Shown here one piece after another: positions 38,263 to 47,267 of a stretch of DNA of 64,000 nucleotides (its first letter is position 1; every line of letters starts with the position of its first letter). The stretch lies in NCBI RefSeq assembly GCF_018502485.1, contig NZ_CP075546.1; one strand, 5' to 3'. The translations under genes were made by a program, and so were the position numbers. Under the pieces are notes generated by a model. It saw nothing but the letters and a program-made list of their open reading frames with translations. It searched no databases and was not told where the DNA came from. This DNA comes from Methanospirillum purgamenti. GTDB taxonomy: Archaea > Halobacteriota > Methanomicrobia > Methanomicrobiales > Methanospirillaceae.

Positions 38263-38556
38263 TACCCAGACTACCTCTCGGGAAATATAGGGAAGAATAT
38301 AAGGAGAAACGCCATCCGTAGTTACAATTTCGATTTTTCTTGGAAACAAAGACTGGAGGTACACTTCAAGATCAAGATATTTTTTATATGTAATGGATTC
38401 CGGATCAAGTTCAATGAGGAGATCGAGATCACTGGAATCTTTGGCTTCATCCCGTACTACAGAACCGAATAAACCTACATTTGTCACACCAAATCGGTCT
38501 TTCAAGTCATGAGCTTCCCGTTTCAAAATTGAAAGTACCTCATCTCGTTCTGTCAT
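38260..38556 (-). CDS. mntA: MntA-like antitoxin, copy 2 (orphan)
   Basis: A 98-residue protein identical to the product of 35060-35356. Its HEPN partner is a pseudogene. An antitoxin that outlives its toxin is the expected direction of TA decay; it could also still protect against the intact HepT at 34719. Confidence 0.9.
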   Translation of the reverse strand: MTERDEVLSILKREAHDLKDRFGVTNVGLFGSVVRDEAKDSSDLDLLIELDPESITYKKYLDLEVYLQSLFPRKIEIVTTDGVSPYILPYISREVVWV

Positions 38557-38918
38557 CGGTATCTCTTTTTATCATATTGTATGTGTTCTCAGTATATTCT
38601 AAGGTATATGTCGAATAATAATTCCTCATCCTCTTTATACCCATTGAGAATGAATTCAAATCCTAACCTGAATTATTCTCTTTACTCAAAATATGCTCTC
38701 TGATCACATGATTATCACCCTATGGATCTTTTATTTCTAAAAAATCCCTCCCTGAAATAAACAACATAAAATCCACCACTATCACTCCTAGCGAATAAAC
38801 CCTGACCACCCCAAATAATAGAAATCCACTTCCCGGAACCCGGAAAAGGAAATAACAAAAGAACCGAATAAAATGTGAGGTTCCCCAACTTTCATGCAAT
38901 CAGCCTACTAACAAGGAA
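38557..38918. repeat. Spacer of module copy 2
   Basis: Matches 35366-35713 with scattered substitutions and small indels. No gene is seen. Confidence 0.8.
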
Positions 38919-39232
38919 ATAATTAGCATATCCGGAATGATTGCAGAATTTCTAGAATTTTAAATGAGTATAAGGTTGCCCAAACAGTGGCGTTTATCAT
39001 GGGTGCTCCAGTAGCAGCCCTGGTAAAGTCGTTTGTTGATAATAGTATCATGCCGTTTATTGGTGTTTTGGTTCCATCCGGAGACTGAAAGACCGCAACT
39101 CTGGCTTTGGGACCGGTTAACCTGAGGATTTGTCCGTTTTTAGCTGAATGTATCAATTTTATTATAATTGCTCTTGTGGTTTTCATGATTGCGAAAAAAG
39201 TAATGGGCGATGAAAAGGGAGAGAAAAAGTAA
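38919..39232 (+). pseudogene. mscL: mscL pseudogene, copy 2
   Basis: Same lesions as copy 1 and more: the start ATG is ATA, the N-terminal frame is broken after EFLEF, a TGA replaces Trp in SGDWKT, and LGIG is changed to LRIC. The end reads VVFMIAKKVMGDEKGEKK. Confidence 0.85.
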
Positions 39233-39515
39233 TGAGAACTAATAATTACTCAAATAATCCGGAGATTTCCGTTTTCATTCCTCAAAAAACCCGGGTACAA
39301 ATGTTTTCCAGATGACATCAGCCATGGCAAGGTGTAGTATTTAGCACTCCCTCCGGATACCCGAAACTCAGGGTTACATGACCGGATCATCAATGGTCCG
39401 GACTGGTGTAGTGGCTAACCCCTAAATTTATAATTTTTTCGATCCGGTGGCTTCGTCGGTAGATCCGGGGGTGAAAAGAAATTGGTGTGTCAGCCCTGGT
39501 CCGGTGGGAATCGTA
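39233..39515. repeat. Shared tail of the mscL module, copy 2
   Basis: Resembles 36031-36370 but lacks a block in the middle. On the minus strand it still encodes MADVIWKTFVPGFFEE before a stop. Nothing is recognised between 39516 and 39721. Confidence 0.7.
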
Positions 39516-39721
39516 TATTTTTTCTGGATTAATGATTAACAATTGGTATTTTTAAGTATAGAAAAACTTCAAAAAAATCTTTTATACTAATTATTAACTT
39601 CTAATATGGTTTTCTTCATAGTGTTTTTTTATATTTTTCCAGATGGCATGCAAAAATAAAAATCATAAGAAAGAGGTACCATATAGTAACTATTTATTTA
39701 CTCAAATATTCCAGGAAAAAT

Positions 39722-39961
39722 ATGAAATTTACAATACTCTGTGAAAAAGATGAAGAGGGACATTATGTTATAGAATGCCCTGAACTTCCTGGTTGTTTTT
39801 CTGAAGGAGATACCCTAGAAGAAGCTATCGAAGCTATAAATGAAGCGATTGCCGGTTGTATTGCCAGTAGAATTAAAACTGCAACCCGTTCTCTTCTTCA
39901 ATGTAATACTCCAGATAATCTAACCTTTTCATTTGAAATTCCTGAAAGTTCCCATGCCTAA
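39722..39961 (+). CDS. hicB: HicB-family antitoxin
   Basis: A 79-residue HicB protein, an RNase-H-like fold that binds HicA. The signature ECPELPGCFSEGDTLEEAIE is clear. No C-terminal DNA-binding domain is evident. Its stop codon overlaps the start of a HicA frame that is truncated. Confidence 0.88.
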   Translation: MKFTILCEKDEEGHYVIECPELPGCFSEGDTLEEAIEAINEAIAGCIASRIKTATRSLLQCNTPDNLTFSFEIPESSHA

Positions 39962-40055
39962 ATTACCCCGGGCTTCAGGTGACCTTCATGTTGGTGCTTT
40001 CAAAAGAGCGGGATGGATTGTTAATCATATTGAAGTTTTAAATCGATGTTTTTAA
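39954..40055 (+). pseudogene. hicA: Truncated HicA toxin
   Basis: Thirty-three codons beginning MPKLPRASGDLHVGAFKRAG, the normal HicA N-terminus, overlapping the end of hicB. The frame ends before the GSH motif with the catalytic His, so the toxin is inactive. The downstream DNA belongs to a minus-strand HEPN/MNT pair. Confidence 0.75.
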
Positions 40056-40081
40056 TAGATCAATTTACGTTTATTCATTTC

Positions 40082-40480
40082 TTATGTGATATCAAAATAA
40101 GAAGATAATTGGGTTTTCGCAAATTGCAGAACGGTATCCATAAGTTCACATGCCTCATCTGGATTCATCGCTCCATTTACCTCACCTCCATACCTGATAG
40201 TAACTGCATATGGGGTCAGATATGCAAGTTTGGCGATTGAAATTGGGAGAATGATTCCTGCATCTTCCAGCATATATGCAAGTTCAGTAAGGTCATGAGT
40301 TTTTAATGGGACAATATTTTGTGAAACCAAGATCGCCTTAAATCCTTTTTCAACTGCCTGTTGTGCATGGAAACATATTATTCTATCTGAAGCATTTGGG
40401 TCTTTACTGAGAGTGTGACATACGTATGAATCATCCAAAGCGAGATTGAGGAATTGAAATGCTTCATCCTTCCGCTGCAT
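40082..40480 (-). CDS. HEPN-domain protein of a HEPN/MNT pair
   Basis: A 132-residue HEPN protein. Motifs are CFHAQQAVEKGFKAILV, KTHDLTELAYMLED and the Arg-Tyr segment YAVTIRYGGEVN. It overlaps the upstream MNT gene by 17 bp. Probable toxin. Confidence 0.88.
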   Translation of the reverse strand: MQRKDEAFQFLNLALDDSYVCHTLSKDPNASDRIICFHAQQAVEKGFKAILVSQNIVPLKTHDLTELAYMLEDAGIILPISIAKLAYLTPYAVTIRYGGEVNGAMNPDEACELMDTVLQFAKTQLSSYFDIT

Positions 40481-40784
40481 AAACGGTTCTTCCCTCTCTT
40501 ATGCCATGATATAATGCTGAGCCAATTGGAGGATTCAGGATTTCATTTCTTGTACTGACAAGTATATCCACACCCACTCCAGGTGCAACCCTGCCGATGG
40601 CATTTCTAATTTCTGCCATTTTTTTCCCCTTTTCAGGAACAGATTCAAAAATAACAAGAAGATCAAGGTCAGAAGATTCTGTTTGTTCTCCCCGGGCATA
40701 TGAACCAAAAAGAATTATTTTTTTCGGATGCTCCGCTAATACCACCCGTTGAACAACGTTCTGAATAATATCTTCATTAAGCAT
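40464..40784 (-). CDS. Minimal nucleotidyltransferase of a HEPN/MNT pair
   Basis: A 106-residue MNT protein: KKIILFGSYARGEQTESSDL with the D-x-D motif, and VGVDILVSTRNE holding the third acidic residue. Probable antitoxin and modifier of the HEPN partner. An N-terminal fragment of a close homologue lies at 37828-37912. Confidence 0.88.
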   Translation of the reverse strand: MLNEDIIQNVVQRVVLAEHPKKIILFGSYARGEQTESSDLDLLVIFESVPEKGKKMAEIRNAIGRVAPGVGVDILVSTRNEILNPPIGSALYHGIREGRTVYAAEG

Positions 40785-41068
40785 AGAACATCCTCAAATT
40801 TCTCTATATTACTTTATGTTTTACTCAATTAACTCTGGTAGGCATAATATGATATTATTCATTTATCTTTTCTTTCTCATTGATAAAAAATTATCTTTTT
40901 TTGAGATTAATGAGAAATTCGTGTGATTTTATTTCCTATCTTTTCTGAAACTTTTTAGTATAAGTCACTTCACCCCAACTACCACTCCTAAAGCCTGGAA
41001 AAGGATAAAACAAAATAACCGAGGAAAATATGAGGTTCCCACACCCTTCATACAATCAGCCTGCTAAC

Positions 41069-41371
41069 ATGGAAATGATTGCAGAATTTCCTGAATTTTA
41101 AATGAATATACGGTTGTTCCCCTTGCAATGGCGTTTATCATGGGTGCTCCAATAACAGTCCTGGTAAAGTCGTTTGTTGACAATAGTATCATGCCGTTTA
41201 TTGGAGTTCTGGTTCCATCCGGAGACTGGAAGACCGCAACTCTTGCTTTGGGACCGGTCAACCTGGGGATAGGTTCGTTTTTAGCTGAATGTATCAACTT
41301 TATTGTAATTGCTCTTGTGGTTTTCATGATTGCGAAAAAAAATAGGCGAAGAAAAGGGAGAGAAAAAGTAA
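41069..41371 (+). pseudogene. mscL: mscL pseudogene, copy 3 (best preserved)
   Basis: From 41128 the frame reads AFIMGAPITVLVKSFVDNSI, SGDWKTATLALGPVNLGIG (with Trp intact) and INFIVIALVVFMIAKK without stops. The first 20 codons are in another frame after a stop in EFPEF, and an indel after IAKK changes the C-terminus. It is still non-functional as a full MscL. Confidence 0.85.
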
Positions 41372-41700
41372 AAAGATCTAATAATCACTCATATAATCCG
41401 GATAATTCCTTTTTCATTTCCTCAAAAAAACCCGGGTACAAATGTTTCTAGATGGCATCAGCTATAGCAAGGTGTAATATATCTCTCCGGTGTGCCTAAA
41501 ATCCTTCAACTGCTCCTGGATTATCGAAATCCACCCATCCGGATACCCGATACTCTTGGTTACATGACGGGATAAGATCTGGTTCGATCCGTTATGGTGG
41601 CTAACCCCTAAAATCTATAATTTTTAGGTCCGGTGGCTTCGTCGGTAGATCCTGGGGTGAAAAGAAATTGGTGTGTCAGCCCTGATCCGGGGGGTTGGTA
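41372..41700. repeat. Shared tail of the mscL module, copy 3
   Basis: Third copy of the tail at 36031 and 39233, with more substitutions. The minus-strand frame is broken by a TAG and an indel. The following 170 bp up to the KAP gene is AT-rich with no gene. Confidence 0.7.
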
Positions 41701-41869
41701 ACTAATTTGATGGTATTACAATTAGCTTATGATTGAACTTGACATTTTAGAGATAATTTTGAAGATTAAAAATTACCAATTGACCTAATATTACAACTTT
41801 ATTTTTCGACTTATAGGGTGTTATAAGAATATGATATCGAAAAAAATAACAAACTATAGGTAAAACCCA

Positions 41870-43561
41870 TTGAATATGAATAATTTGCGGTTATTGACAG
41901 ATCAAGCATTGGGTGAAGGGAATGATCTGGAAAATGATGGTTTAGATTTTTCAACATATGCAAGTGTTCTTGCTAATGCCGCTCTTGAAACACCTGGTCC
42001 CTTCACAATTGGGATATTTGGTGAATGGGGAACTGGAAAGACCAGTCTCATGAGAATGATTATGAACAATCTCAACACAAAAAATGATAATTATAATCAG
42101 GTTACCGTTTGGTTCAATGCATGGAGGTATGAAAACGAAGAACATCCAATCATTCCTCTAATAATTATAATTATTAAAGAATTAGAGAAAAATATAAAAA
42201 ATAACTCTAAATTTGAGAATTATATTTTAAACTTAATTACCTCTCTCCAAACAATAGCTAATGGTCTTTCAATTAAATCTACACTCAAGATCCCATTTTT
42301 GGGCGAGTTAGAAGCAATCTATTGTCATAAAGATAAAATTGAGCGAGAAAAGGAATTAACATCTGATTCACTTCAAGATCAATGTGTATATTTTCAACTA
42401 TTTGAAACACTTTCAACAATCAAATTCGATGATGATTTCAAAATTATCGTATTTATTGATGATTTAGATAGATGTTTTCCGAATCAAGCAATTAAACTTC
42501 TTGAAAGTATAAAATTAGTGTTATCTCAGTCTGGTTTTATTTTTTTTCTTGGAGTTGCCAAGAATATTATTGAAGGATACCTTGAACATCGTAATATCAC
42601 TGAATTTGGAATAGAAAAGCACCATGGTCAATTATATTTAGATAAAATAATACAACTGCCTTTTCATATACCCTCTCATCGAGTACGAATGGATAAATTT
42701 TCTGAAAATATTTTAAATAGAATTGATCACACGCTAAAAAACGAAATAAAAGAAATTTTACCTATTGTTCATCCTACATTGGGTAATAATCCAAGAACAA
42801 TTGTTCGGTTTATAAACAATCTTTTAATTGATAATGCAATATATACTGAATTATTTTCTGAAAATTCTGAACCTCAAATTTTTATTAATTATTTTGCAGT
42901 AAATCGTTGTTTTCAATTACGGTGGTCTAATATATTTACTAAATTAGCTCCAAATGATAAATGGTGTGAAGGCGTTCAAAAGTATCTTCATTCAGGAGAA
43001 GAATCACCTGAATTAGCATCGAACAGTCAATATTTGAACATTGCTAAATTTATTTTTGAAGATGATGAATTAAAATTATTACTTTCAAGTAAATCTGGAA
43101 CTTATTGGTTGATAAATCATGAAAAACGTCATGCCTCCATTGAATTTCTGGAAATTTTTAGAAAAGAAGAAAGAATAATTGAAAATTTGATAAAAAACGA
43201 TATCCTTATAACCTGTGATAAAAGTGATATTGGGATAGCAAATAAATTTGGAAACTATCTCTTTGAAAAAAATAATTTGAATAGAGTTATGGTATATGAT
43301 GTTTCTTTTGACAAATATAAATTGGGAGTGTTTATCATTGGTCGAGGTTTTTTACATAATTTACAAAACCGACAATTATTAGAAAAAGCATTTCAAAAGG
43401 AAAATTCAATTTATCATTATCTCTATTTTATTTTAGACGAAGTCCCTAAAGATCAGATACCCAAGGGACTTTTACAACGAGGAACATATATAGATTTGAA
43501 TAAAGTCGAGGATCCGAAGTATATGGATCAATTGTTTCATAACTGGTCAAATATTCTATAA
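41870..43561 (+). CDS. KAP-family P-loop NTPase
   Basis: A 563-residue protein. Walker A is GEWGTGKTS (51-59), followed by the KAP-typical WFNAWRYENEEHP (81-93) and Walker B VFIDDLDRC (about 194-202). No strong membrane segment is visible, although many KAP NTPases carry one. KAP NTPases include PifA, which excludes phage, and occur in defence islands. Start is TTG at 41870 or ATG at 41876; an AGG sits 9 bp before the TTG. The gene is AT-rich compared with the housekeeping genes. Confidence 0.85.
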   Translation: MNMNNLRLLTDQALGEGNDLENDGLDFSTYASVLANAALETPGPFTIGIFGEWGTGKTSLMRMIMNNLNTKNDNYNQVTVWFNAWRYENEEHPIIPLIIIIIKELEKNIKNNSKFENYILNLITSLQTIANGLSIKSTLKIPFLGELEAIYCHKDKIEREKELTSDSLQDQCVYFQLFETLSTIKFDDDFKIIVFIDDLDRCFPNQAIKLLESIKLVLSQSGFIFFLGVAKNIIEGYLEHRNITEFGIEKHHGQLYLDKIIQLPFHIPSHRVRMDKFSENILNRIDHTLKNEIKEILPIVHPTLGNNPRTIVRFINNLLIDNAIYTELFSENSEPQIFINYFAVNRCFQLRWSNIFTKLAPNDKWCEGVQKYLHSGEESPELASNSQYLNIAKFIFEDDELKLLLSSKSGTYWLINHEKRHASIEFLEIFRKEERIIENLIKNDILITCDKSDIGIANKFGNYLFEKNNLNRVMVYDVSFDKYKLGVFIIGRGFLHNLQNRQLLEKAFQKENSIYHYLYFILDEVPKDQIPKGLLQRGTYIDLNKVEDPKYMDQLFHNWSNIL

Positions 43562-43623
43562 TTATTGTAAATAATTATAAAAGATTGCTTGGGTCGAACT
43601 GTGAAAAATACTATTTCACATAA

Positions 43624-43773
43624 AGAACGGCGGAATGTGAACGGTATGCCCGAGCGATTCTTAGGGATGAGGAGTTTGAGCGAATGATGAAGGGTAGAAA
43701 TGAGGTTGAACATCTGATGAAGAAGTCAGAGGGGCATAGGGAGCTGAAAGGCGGTCAAATGAGGTTGTTTTAA
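43624..43773 (+). pseudogene. Short transposase-like C-terminal remnant
   Basis: An open stretch reads ERYARAILRDEEFERMMKGR, then NEVEHLMKKSEG and ends QMRLF. It resembles the last part of a DDE transposase (IS1182-like). No start or catalytic region is present. It directly precedes the next gene. Confidence 0.35.
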
Positions 43774-43910
43774 TGATAGAATTTTTGATGAACCAAGAAA
43801 TTTTAGCATTAATTACAGTAATAAGCCTTATTGGAACACCATTAGCAATATTACAGATTTGGATAATATTTAGGGGGAATCGTTTATCATACATTGTTAT
43901 TGATAAAAAA
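43773..43910 (+). pseudogene. 5' part of a membrane-anchored protein gene split by IS110
   Basis: Forty-six codons from ATG 43773, with one N-terminal membrane helix (ALITVISLIGTPLAILQIWI) and then RGNRLSYIVIDKK. The coding sequence resumes in frame at 45428 after the insertion sequence. The joined protein would have about 250 residues: a membrane anchor and an extramembrane domain, a layout common in small defence-associated proteins. Confidence 0.8.
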
Positions 43911-44122
43911 CACCCATGAGGCTCCGCCTCATGCTTAACTCATGAAAAACTGTAACCTCCAGGCCCCCAATAATAATTTGGGTAGTGAAGGTTGTCTTAA
44001 TTTTGGGTATTAAACCCGTTTAAAAAACTAACCTTTGAATTGCCATCGAAGGCTGAACTGTGACATAGATCACGAATGGAAAATCGACCAGCCAGGAAAT
44101 TCATCTACCCATTTTTAGAGAC
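43911..44122 (+). ncRNA. Candidate bridge RNA region of the IS110 element
   Basis: IS110-group elements encode a guide (bridge) RNA in the non-coding end upstream of the transposase. This region has the expected size and several possible stem-loops, including a perfect hairpin CATGAGGC-TCC-GCCTCATG at 43915-43933 and a TTTGGGTA...TTTTGGGTATTAAACCC area (about 43976-44020). The target- and donor-binding loops were not assigned. Confidence 0.45.
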
Positions 44123-45370
44123 ATGACGACAGATTACCAAATAGCAGCTGGGCTTGATGTCCATAAACGATTCATTGTTGCCACAATTCTATGGACAAAT
44201 GGTTCCAAGCTCCAGGAGAAATTTGATAGAACTGTGCAAGGACTTCTTGCACTAAAGAATTGGATTCTTAAGAATAAATGTCAGGTTGTTGCTTGTGAAT
44301 CAACAAGTGATTACTGGGTCCAAATCTATGATTCACTCATTGAACATCTCCCAGTCATTGTTGGCAATGCGCATGATATCAAGGTCCTTTCACATAAAAA
44401 GACTGACAAAATAGATTCAGAAATAATTGCATTGCTTGCATTAAAGGGAATGATTGCGCCATCTCGCGTCTTTTCCCGCCACCATCGTGATTTCAGGAAA
44501 CTTGTTCGTTTGAGACATTTTTTGGTTAAAAAGCGTACTGATATAAAAAATAGGATCCATGGCATTCTTGATACTGAATTATTTCACTTGTCTGAAACAT
44601 TAACGGATATTTTTGGCGTCTCTGGAAGATTGATTATGAATGGAATCCTTCAAGGAGATCCTGCAGATAAAGTTGTTAAACAGATCCCCTGGAAAGTTCT
44701 TGATAAGAAAGAGACAGAAATCAGGAATTTACTCGAACAAAGTCTTTCTCAAAACGCACTAATTCAATTGGGACACTGCCTTCGGGTTATGATGAAGTTA
44801 GATGAGGAAATCGGAGTGCTTACTAATCATGTCATCTATTATGCCCATACAAATTATCCTCGGGAAGTTGAGATCCTTAAATCAGTTCCTGGAGTTGGGG
44901 ACATTACTGCAGTAACACTCATTGCGGAGATCGGTAACTTCAAGGATTTTTCTTCAAGTGATAAACTCGCTAGTTGGTTAGGGATTGTTCCTAAAGTCTA
45001 TCAGTCAGCGGATCATCAAGTAAAAAGATCAATAACGAAACGGGGTTCGAAACTCGGAAGATGGATCCTGACTCAAGCGGCTCATGCAGCAACAAAAAAG
45101 AAAAAGAATGTCCTTCGCGATTTTTACGAAGCCAAAAAGACTGTGATTGGTACTGGGAAAGCAATTATGGCTCTTGCAAGGAAGATGATTACGATAATTT
45201 GGCATCTTATTGTAAATAATGAAACGTATGTCGATGTCTATGCTCAGCCAAAAAAACAAGTGAAATACCATAATGTCCGCATACCTGTGTCATATACTCT
45301 TGAAGAGGCCTTGAAACTGTTGTCTGACACGATAAAAGAGATAAAGAAACCAGATCCTGATCCAATTTGA
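44123..45370 (+). CDS. IS110-family DEDD transposase
   Basis: A 415-residue recombinase. The RuvC-like N-terminal domain shows the four acidic residues Asp12 (GLDVHK), Glu59 (VACESTSDYW), Asp95 and Asp98 (KTDKIDSE). The C-terminal transposase-20 domain has SVPGVGDITAVTLIAEIG and KRGSKLGRWIL with the presumed catalytic Ser309. All key residues are present, so the element may still be active. Confidence 0.95.
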   Translation: MTTDYQIAAGLDVHKRFIVATILWTNGSKLQEKFDRTVQGLLALKNWILKNKCQVVACESTSDYWVQIYDSLIEHLPVIVGNAHDIKVLSHKKTDKIDSEIIALLALKGMIAPSRVFSRHHRDFRKLVRLRHFLVKKRTDIKNRIHGILDTELFHLSETLTDIFGVSGRLIMNGILQGDPADKVVKQIPWKVLDKKETEIRNLLEQSLSQNALIQLGHCLRVMMKLDEEIGVLTNHVIYYAHTNYPREVEILKSVPGVGDITAVTLIAEIGNFKDFSSSDKLASWLGIVPKVYQSADHQVKRSITKRGSKLGRWILTQAAHAATKKKKNVLRDFYEAKKTVIGTGKAIMALARKMITIIWHLIVNNETYVDVYAQPKKQVKYHNVRIPVSYTLEEALKLLSDTIKEIKKPDPDPI

Positions 45371-45427
45371 GGACTTTACCCTCTTTGAAGATCCGGTTTT
45401 TCATGGAAAATCATTACAATTTTAAAA

Positions 45428-46042
45428 TCTTACATTCCCTTAATCAAAATTCTAATTAATGATAATGAGGTTCTACAACTTACAGAAACAAAATTTGCAA
45501 TTTGGAATGATGGCTTTTATCCAATTCGTAGAAATGATGTTGTAGAATCTGATCCCATTAAAATAAAACCCAATGAAAATGTGAAAATAATATCCTCTGA
45601 AATCTCTTATTTCAAAAATAAAAATTCTGATGTTAATCTTAAAAATAATGGTGAAGATTATTTAGAAATAACATTTAACTATCTCAACCGAGGTGATGGC
45701 TTTATCTTAAAATTGCTTCATACTGGAAATTCATATCAGGATATTCCCATTAGCGGTTCAATTATTGGTGGAGAAATTAAAAAGAAGGAAAAAAGAATCG
45801 TGTATTTATCACGACAATATATTCCAGTTTTAGGTTATCGTGAGTATCATCAAAGATATTTAGGATATATATTAATGCCTTTTTTTATTTTTTCTTTATT
45901 ATTTTTCTCAATATTTTTAATTTTAGATCCATCAATACTCTCAAAAATTATTGGCATTTTATTTCTCCTACCTACTCTGTTTTTAATTAAAGTAACAATC
46001 CCCAATATTCCTAAGGATTTGGAAATAATTGAGAGAACATAA
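45428..46042 (+). pseudogene. 3' part of the IS110-interrupted membrane-anchored protein gene
   Basis: Frame open from 45428 through an internal GTG at 45581 to the stop at 46042. It continues the gene begun at 43773. A beta-rich domain (AIWNDGFYPIRRNDV, PIKIKPNENVKIIS, and ISGSIIGGEIKKKEK) resembles an extramembrane module often found after a single N-terminal helix. Two more hydrophobic helices lie near the end (ILMPFFIFSLLFFSIFLIL and IIGILFLLPTLFLI). The function is unknown. Confidence 0.75.
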
Positions 46043-46098
46043 AATGGTTTTAAGAGATGATTTTTCATTATGTTGAATAATAAGAAAAGAGGTTATTA

Positions 46099-47042
46099 AT
46101 GCCATCTAATAAAAAACAACATTATGTTCCTAAGGTATTTCTCCGAAATTATACAGATGATGGAAATATTCTTCATTGTTACAATTTCGATTCTGATGAA
46201 TGCTATCCTGTATCTATTAATACCATTTGTCAGGAATCATATTTTTATGGGCAAAATTTGGAGATAGAAACACAATTGACTCAATTTGAAGGAAAATTTG
46301 CCACTTTATATGCCAAAATTCTATCTGAAAAAACACTTAAGAATATTACAAAAGATGAGTTTCATGATTTATTTTTCTCAATAACTCTACAAAAAGACCG
46401 AACAAGAAATAAGCGTAATGATGGTATCGACCTATGGGAATATCTTTGGGTAAATAAATACTCACAATCAATTCTACCCTTGTTAAAATCATATAATTTA
46501 GATTTAGATAAAGCAAATAAAGAGATTCTCAATCATTCAGAAAATTTATGGATTTTTGATATTATCGAAGCAGATATAAATTACCCTCTCATTTCCGATT
46601 TAGATATTTTTATTGTAGAAAATCTATCAGATATTAATTTTATCTTGGAGAAAATCCAGTTGTTTTAAATAATACTCTTTCATTATATCGAGAATATTCT
46701 TCAGGATTGCAATCCCCTGGCTTACAAATATGGTTTCCATTTCATCCAAAATTTGCTTTGTTGTTTATAGATTCAGAATCATATTACTATCCTTCAACCA
46801 ATCCTGATCTCATTCAATTATCGAAAAGAATTGATATAGAAAAAATAAATTTGCTTCAACTTTTTTCTACAGGAAACAATCTATTTTTTTCTGATAAATC
46901 ATACTGCCCTGAATTAATAAAATTTGTACAGGAAAACAAAGAACTGAAACCAGACAAAGTAAGAGAAGAAAAAATCTTAAAAAAAAATAAAAATTCGAGG
47001 CAAAGATGCTCAAATTATGGCTGCAAGATTAAAAGGGGATAA
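46099..47042 (+). pseudogene. DUF4238-family gene with a frameshift
   Basis: The first frame (46099-46668) starts KKQHYVPKVFLRNYTDDGN, the DUF4238 signature. The second frame continues GENPVVLNNTLSLYRE and LQIWFPFHPKFALLFI to 47042, as in the C-terminal half of this family. The frames differ by one base near 46650 (TTGG-AGAAAATCC), so a one-base loss separates them. DUF4238 genes occur in variable and defence regions; activity is unknown. Confidence 0.75.
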
Positions 47043-47262
47043 CTTTAATGTAAAATTTTCTTTTATTAAAATGAATCATACCGTTAATCGAAAATTAAAA
47101 AAGTATCAAAAAAACTTATTTTTATTCTTTAAAAATCCTCCCGTTAGAACTCCTCATTTGATGAATCTTGTTGAGGAAAGAGATAATGAAGTTTATGGAG
47201 ATACTCCTTATGCAAAAGGCAGAAAAATGAGTCAAATAATTGATAGAACTATTGGTGGTTAA
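47017..47262 (+). CDS. Small basic reading frame, gene or C-terminal extension of the DUF4238 gene
   Basis: An 81-codon frame starting MAARLKGDNFNVKFSFIK and ending 5 bp before the next gene. It overlaps the DUF4238 second frame. The frame is also open upstream across a run of nine A residues (about 46978), so it could be the true C-terminus of the DUF4238 protein after another indel. No family recognised. Confidence 0.4.
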   Translation: MAARLKGDNFNVKFSFIKMNHTVNRKLKKYQKNLFLFFKNPPVRTPHLMNLVEERDNEVYGDTPYAKGRKMSQIIDRTIGG

Positions 47263-47267
47263 ATAAT

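Larger units (their letters stand above)
43911..45427 (+). mobile_element. IS110-family insertion sequence (about 1.5 kb)
   Basis: Removing 43911-45427 joins GAT AAA AAA to TCT TAC ATT and restores one open frame. The exact edges are uncertain by a few bases because both sides have a run of A. It contains one transposase gene, a 212-bp leading non-coding region and a 57-bp trailing one. No terminal inverted repeats are expected for the IS110 subgroup. Confidence 0.85.

Noticed and set aside
39722..40055. Functional HicAB toxin-antitoxin system
   Set aside because: The HicA frame stops after 33 codons, before the catalytic His region.
43915..43933. Perfect hairpin as a transcription terminator
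   Set aside because: It has no following T run and lies inside the IS110 left end, where a structured guide RNA is more likely.
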